Assembly (NCBI GenBank): GCA_001770235.1
Contig: MEQN01000045.1
Coordinates: 7,253-16,647 of the forward strand
Source: Betaproteobacteria bacterium RBG_16_58_11
GTDB taxonomy: Bacteria; Pseudomonadota; Gammaproteobacteria; Burkholderiales; Thiobacteraceae
Length of the DNA: 9,395 nt
Direction: 5' to 3'
Shown: piece after piece, positions 6,737 through 9,395 of the stretch
Position numbering within the stretch: position 1 is the first letter of the stretch
Layout: each line of letters opens with the position of its first letter
Made by a program: the position numbers and the translations under genes
Notes under the pieces: generated by a model
What the model was told of the DNA's origin: nothing
The model's input: only the letters and a program-made list of their open reading frames with translations
Databases searched by the model: none

Positions 6737-8021
6737 ATTGGACGTCTGGTTGTTCGCCGACCGCGTTGGCAACTTGGCGCTGGTCGAAGGGCGACTGAAT
6801 TTTCGCTACACCCCCGGTTGGTTATCGCGACCAAACGCCATTGCATTGTCCGCCTCGCTGCCCTTGCAAGCGGATCCATTCGACGATCACAAAACCCGCC
6901 CCTTCTTTGCCGGCCTGCTGCCCGAGGGGGAGATGCGCCGCCTGATCGCGCAGCAGTTCCAGGTTTCGAGGCAAAACGACTTTGCGTTGTTGGACCACAT
7001 CGGTGGCGAATGTGCCGGGGCGGTGACGTTCATGGAGTCCGGGCAGGCTTTGCCTACGCCAACCCAATGTGACGATGTTCAATGGCTGAGCGATGAGGAA
7101 GTCGTTGCCATCCTGGATGAATTGCCGCGTCGCCCTATGTTGGCGGGCAAAGATGGGCTGCGGCTTTCATTGGCTGGAGCCCAAGACAAACTACCGGTGG
7201 TTTTCGATGGCGCCCGCATTGGCCTGCCTCGCAATGGCACGCCCAGCTCCCACATCTTGAAGCCCGCTATCCATGCCGCCCCGGACAGTGTGGCCAACGA
7301 GGGTTTTTGCTTGTCGCTGGCCGATGCCTTGCAACTCAAGCCGGCGAAGTCAAAAGTTCACGCCGTCTTGAATCGCCCGTTCTTGCTGGTTGAGCGCTAT
7401 GACCGGGTCGCGGATGCGCAAGGGAACCGGCTACGCATTCATCAAGAGGATTTTTGCCAGGCACTGGGTGTGGTGCCTGAAATGAAATACCAAAACGAAG
7501 GCGGACCGGATCTGGCGCAATGCTTCGATCTGGTACGCCGTGTCACGCGCCCCAGTGCGCCGCAGATCCTGCGCTTGCTCGACTACGTGATCTTCAATGC
7601 ACTGATCGGCAATCACGATGCGCATGCCAAGAATTTCTCACTGCTGTACTCAGGCGAGACACCCACCCTGGCCCCGCTCTACGACACGCTCTCCACAGCG
7701 GTGTATCCAACACTGGCGCCCAAGATGGCGATGAAAATCGGCAGCAAGTACAAATTCAGCGAAATCCAGGCGCGGCACTGGGATCAGTTTGCAGAGAGCG
7801 CTGGGCTTGCCAAGGCACAGGCCAAAAGGCGCATTCTGGCGTTGGCAAAGTCACTGCCACCAATCGCTCGCAAGCTCCAATCCGACCCTGGACACGGCTT
7901 TGCTGGCAATGCGGTGGTTGAGCGAATCATTGCCTTGATTGAACAACGCAGCGCCCTGACGATTCGGCGGCTCACCGGCCCTGCTGCCGACGGTGAGGAT
8001 GCTGCCGAGCCATCCTCTTGA
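6726..8021 (+). CDS. hipA: HipA-type serine/threonine kinase toxin
   Basis: A 431-residue toxin of the HipA kinase family; the E. coli member phosphorylates glutamyl-tRNA synthetase, causing growth arrest and persistence. The N-terminal subdomain (about 5-103) is the family-specific region, with [13 protein letters not shown] (60-72) and GGECAGAV (93-100). The kinase core has SLAGAQDK (148-155), where S148 aligns with the autophosphorylated Ser150 of E. coli HipA. Lysine in HILKPA (K179) matches the ATP-binding Lys181, [11 protein letters not shown] (295-305) holds the catalytic D298, and APLYD (316-320) holds the metal-binding Asp. All key residues are present and length is normal (about 440), so it looks active. 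The target kinase substrate is unknown; HipA relatives differ. It starts within the last codons of hipB. Confidence 0.93.
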   Translation: MAHELDVWLFADRVGNLALVEGRLNFRYTPGWLSRPNAIALSASLPLQADPFDDHKTRPFFAGLLPEGEMRRLIAQQFQVSRQNDFALLDHIGGECAGAVTFMESGQALPTPTQCDDVQWLSDEEVVAILDELPRRPMLAGKDGLRLSLAGAQDKLPVVFDGARIGLPRNGTPSSHILKPAIHAAPDSVANEGFCLSLADALQLKPAKSKVHAVLNRPFLLVERYDRVADAQGNRLRIHQEDFCQALGVVPEMKYQNEGGPDLAQCFDLVRRVTRPSAPQILRLLDYVIFNALIGNHDAHAKNFSLLYSGETPTLAPLYDTLSTAVYPTLAPKMAMKIGSKYKFSEIQARHWDQFAESAGLAKAQAKRRILALAKSLPPIARKLQSDPGHGFAGNAVVERIIALIEQRSALTIRRLTGPAADGEDAAEPSS

Positions 8022-8038
8022 CCTACTGGACGGACACG

Positions 8039-8067
8039 GGTTCGATTCCTGATTCGGGAATTGAACC
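8039..8067. other. Hairpin 17 bp after hipA, with tRNA T-arm-like sequence
   Basis: GGTTCGATTCC (8039-8049) pairs with GGAATTGAACC (8057-8067) over 11 bp with one G-U pair and a 7-nt loop. No T-run follows, so it is not a standard intrinsic terminator, though it may end or stabilise the hipBA mRNA. The left arm is identical over 11 nt to the T arm of tRNA-Phe in this window (5540-5550). The non-coding stretch 8022-8127 holds nothing else I recognise except a CCACCAGACA motif at 8111-8120. Confidence 0.5.
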
Positions 8068-8127
8068 GGCTGCGGAAAGCAGACGAGGTTTGGCGCAGGC
8101 TGCCGCCCCACCACCAGACAGCGATGA

Positions 8128-8243
8128 GCATGCTTCTCGATGGGGGCGCTGATCTTGTCCATGACTTGATCGTGAGGAATCACGCGGCCCGCCGCGCTAT
8201 CGGCAAGGCCTGCATTCACCGGCCGGACAACCCGCTCCGAATA
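8128..8243. repeat. Direct repeat A, copy 2 (antitoxin gene fragment)
   Basis: Second copy of the 116-bp repeat of 5935-6050, in the same orientation, 8 differences. On the minus strand it encodes a 3' fragment of the ParD-like antitoxin ([15 protein letters not shown]... to EKHAH). It lacks the ribbon-helix-helix part and the lysine-rich end. It is joined in frame to the toxin fragment at 8244-8423. Confidence 0.93.
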
Positions 8244-8423
8244 ATAGTCGCCGATACGGTAGCGCCAGCAGCCGGCAAGATCGCCGGTCAGGCCCTTGCC
8301 GTGTGATCGCGGATCTTCGGCAACACGATTTTCTAAATAGGTGACGATGCGGCGCTGAGCCGTCTTGTCGAGTTTGGCCAGTTGCTTGACGGCATAAGGC
8401 AGAAACTCGATCTTATAGGCCAA
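8244..8423 (-). pseudogene. Truncated RelE-family toxin fused to an antitoxin fragment
   Basis: Residues 1-60 ([20 protein letters not shown]... to CWRYRIGDY) are a clear RelE-type N-terminus: the first strand, the helical hairpin and the [16 protein letters not shown] block. A normal RelE continues with strands ending in a basic/aromatic catalytic tail (for example a GHRxxVY end). Here the sequence switches after GDY into the copied antitoxin fragment of 8128-8243. The frame then stays open antisense into the end of hipA, stopping at 7851 (190 codons in all). The catalytic C-terminus is lost, so ribonuclease activity is not expected. The fragment could still bind an antitoxin. The ATG at 8423 overlaps the end of the upstream antitoxin gene by 11 bp, as in intact RelBE pairs, so the gene was originally a normal partner. 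Confidence 0.8.
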
Positions 8424-8619
8424 GGCGGCGCTTGACCTCGGGGAGCGAAACCGGGCGACCGCCCTCTTTGAGCGCGGCTTTCACGTCGCGCACGTCGGCT
8501 AGGTCTTCCAGGTAGGAGACAACCGCGGCCCGCACCAGTGCGGCGCGAGAGGTTTTCTTGCGGCGCGCGGCGCGGTCAATGGCGGCGCCCAGGTCTTCAT
8601 CAAATTTAACGTTTAACAC
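8413..8619 (-). CDS. RelB/CopG-like ribbon-helix-helix antitoxin (partner toxin broken)
   Basis: A 68-residue protein from GTG 8619. The first half has ribbon-helix-helix features (strand VLNVKFDED, helix [19 protein letters not shown], second helix to about residue 40). It is followed by an acidic region ([15 protein letters not shown]) and a C-terminal [11 protein letters not shown] typical of RelB-like antitoxins paired with RelE. The frame is open up to 8712 (99 codons), but the extra N-terminal residues are arginine-rich and unlike the family, and a good ribosome site (GGGGA, about 7 nt before) supports the GTG start. It overlaps the truncated toxin gene by 11 bp. The antitoxin seems intact while its toxin is not, so it may persist as a repressor or as a neutraliser of a related toxin elsewhere. 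Confidence 0.78.
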   Translation of the reverse strand: MLNVKFDEDLGAAIDRAARRKKTSRAALVRAAVVSYLEDLADVRDVKAALKEGGRPVSLPEVKRRLGL

Positions 8620-8702
8620 GGCGGTTTCCCCAAGGTGACTCTTCCGGGGAATTCTACGCCGCCGCGCGACCGGGATAAAGCGCATTAACGCTTCTTGATA
8701 AA

Positions 8703-8766
8703 ATGGGCGCACTCAAAATAGACGCGCACCAAGCCTCACCTGGGGGTAATTGGCTTTTTCTATTCA
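8703..8766. repeat. Direct repeat R, copy 2, upstream of the RelB-like gene
   Basis: Matches 6211-6275 in order and orientation: ATGGGCGCAC, then a block ending GCGCA, AAGCCTCAC, TGGGG and TTGGCTTT. Identity is lower than for repeat A, with one gap of about 6 nt. It fills most of the spacer between the RelB-like antitoxin and the chemoreceptor gene (8620-8793), which holds no other gene. Confidence 0.7.
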
Positions 8767-8793
8767 ACACGAAAATCCCCACCAAAAAACCGC

Positions 8794-9395
8794 TCAGGCC
8801 GCTGCCTCGAAATGCGCCACCAGCGCTTGCAGATCGTCGGCCGTTGTAACCAGTTCCTCGGTGGTTTTGGCCACTTCCGCGATGCTGGCGCCGTTCTGTT
8901 CGATGAGCACGGACATCTGTTCCATGTTTTTCGCCACCTGTTCGCTGGCCACGGATTGCTCGCTGGCCGCGCTGGCGATATGTTGCGCCATCGCGGTGAC
9001 TTGCTCGCTCGCTCCGGTGATCTGACGGAAACTGTCGCTGGTTTCCTGCAGCAGCGTATGGCCTGCTTGCACCTCGTGCGCCGCCGTTCCCATCGAATCC
9101 ACGGCCGATTGGGTATGGCCTTGGATTTCATCGATGATGCGGGCGATGTCGGCGGTGCTGGAGGCGGTTCGCTCCGCCAGCTTGCGCACTTCATCCGCGA
9201 CCACCGCGAACCCGCGGCCCTGCTCGCCGGCGCGGGCGGCCTCGATGGCCGCGTTCAGCGCGAGCAGGTTGGTTTGTTCCGCGATGCCGGTAATGGCCTG
9301 GGTCACGCTGCCGATGCTTTGAATGGATTGGCTCAATTGGCCGATCATCTCGCCGGAACTGCTCACCGATTCCACGACGCGGGTGGTGGAGGCCA
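8794..9395 (-). CDS. Methyl-accepting chemotaxis protein, C-terminal signalling domain (partial)
   Basis: About 200 residues are visible; the reading frame runs off the right end of the window, so the sensor, membrane and HAMP regions are missing. The visible part is the cytoplasmic coiled-coil hairpin with the almost invariant tip ([20 protein letters not shown], followed by [18 protein letters not shown]) that contacts CheA and CheW. Alanine/glutamate-rich heptads on both arms would carry the methylation sites for CheR and CheB. The protein ends in LVAHFEAAA and has no NWETF-like CheR-docking pentapeptide. It should control flagellar or twitching motility; the ligand cannot be inferred. An apparent start at 9375 (GTG) is internal, since the frame continues as [10 protein letters not shown] upstream. 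Confidence 0.95.
   Translation of the reverse strand, partial: ASTTRVVESVSSSGEMIGQLSQSIQSIGSVTQAITGIAEQTNLLALNAAIEAARAGEQGRGFAVVADEVRKLAERTASSTADIARIIDEIQGHTQSAVDSMGTAAHEVQAGHTLLQETSDSFRQITGASEQVTAMAQHIASAASEQSVASEQVAKNMEQMSVLIEQNGASIAEVAKTTEELVTTADDLQALVAHFEAAA

Noticed and set aside
7851..8127. Continuation of the chimeric frame beyond the antitoxin fragment (residues about 101-190)
   Set aside because: This part is read through non-coding sequence and antisense to the 3' end of hipA; it shows no domain, so only 8128-8423 is treated as gene-derived.

Overview
The window looks like a chromosome segment of a GC-rich Gram-negative proteobacterium, most likely a betaproteobacterium (Nitrosomonadales/Gallionella-like is my guess). 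That placement is inference from the ubiquinone gene ubiA, the style of the GGDEF/EAL protein, the chemoreceptor and the tRNA; no marker gene was compared.

Left half (1-5564), ordinary housekeeping and signalling genes. A LysR-type regulator (+) converges on ubiA (-), the 4-hydroxybenzoate prenyltransferase of ubiquinone synthesis. Just upstream of ubiA, and probably co-transcribed with it, is an 885-residue membrane sensor with PAS, GGDEF and EAL domains whose key catalytic motifs and the c-di-GMP inhibitory site all look intact. Divergent from it is trmB (+), the tRNA m7G46 methyltransferase. The stop codon of trmB lies inside a strong promoter for tRNA-Phe(GAA), whose variable loop carries G46, the base TrmB modifies. 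A strong stem-loop terminator follows the tRNA.

Middle (5565-8766), an accessory block of toxin-antitoxin genes directly behind the tRNA. It holds a ParDE-like pair (-), a hipBA pair (+) with three evenly spaced palindromic operators, and a damaged RelBE-like pair (-) with an intact antitoxin. In the damaged pair the toxin gene breaks off and continues in frame into a 116-bp copy (about 93% identical) of the 3' part of the ParD-like antitoxin gene. A second, more diverged repeat of about 65 bp lies upstream of both minus-strand antitoxins. The two repeat families show that the block was built or reshuffled by duplication and recombination around hipBA.

Right edge (8794-9395): the C-terminal signalling domain of a methyl-accepting chemotaxis protein (-), cut by the window end.

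The most interesting part is the toxin-antitoxin block: a chimeric toxin/antitoxin reading frame, two sets of direct repeats around hipBA, and traces of tRNA-end-like sequence at the far side. I see no CRISPR array, transposase or integrase in the window.
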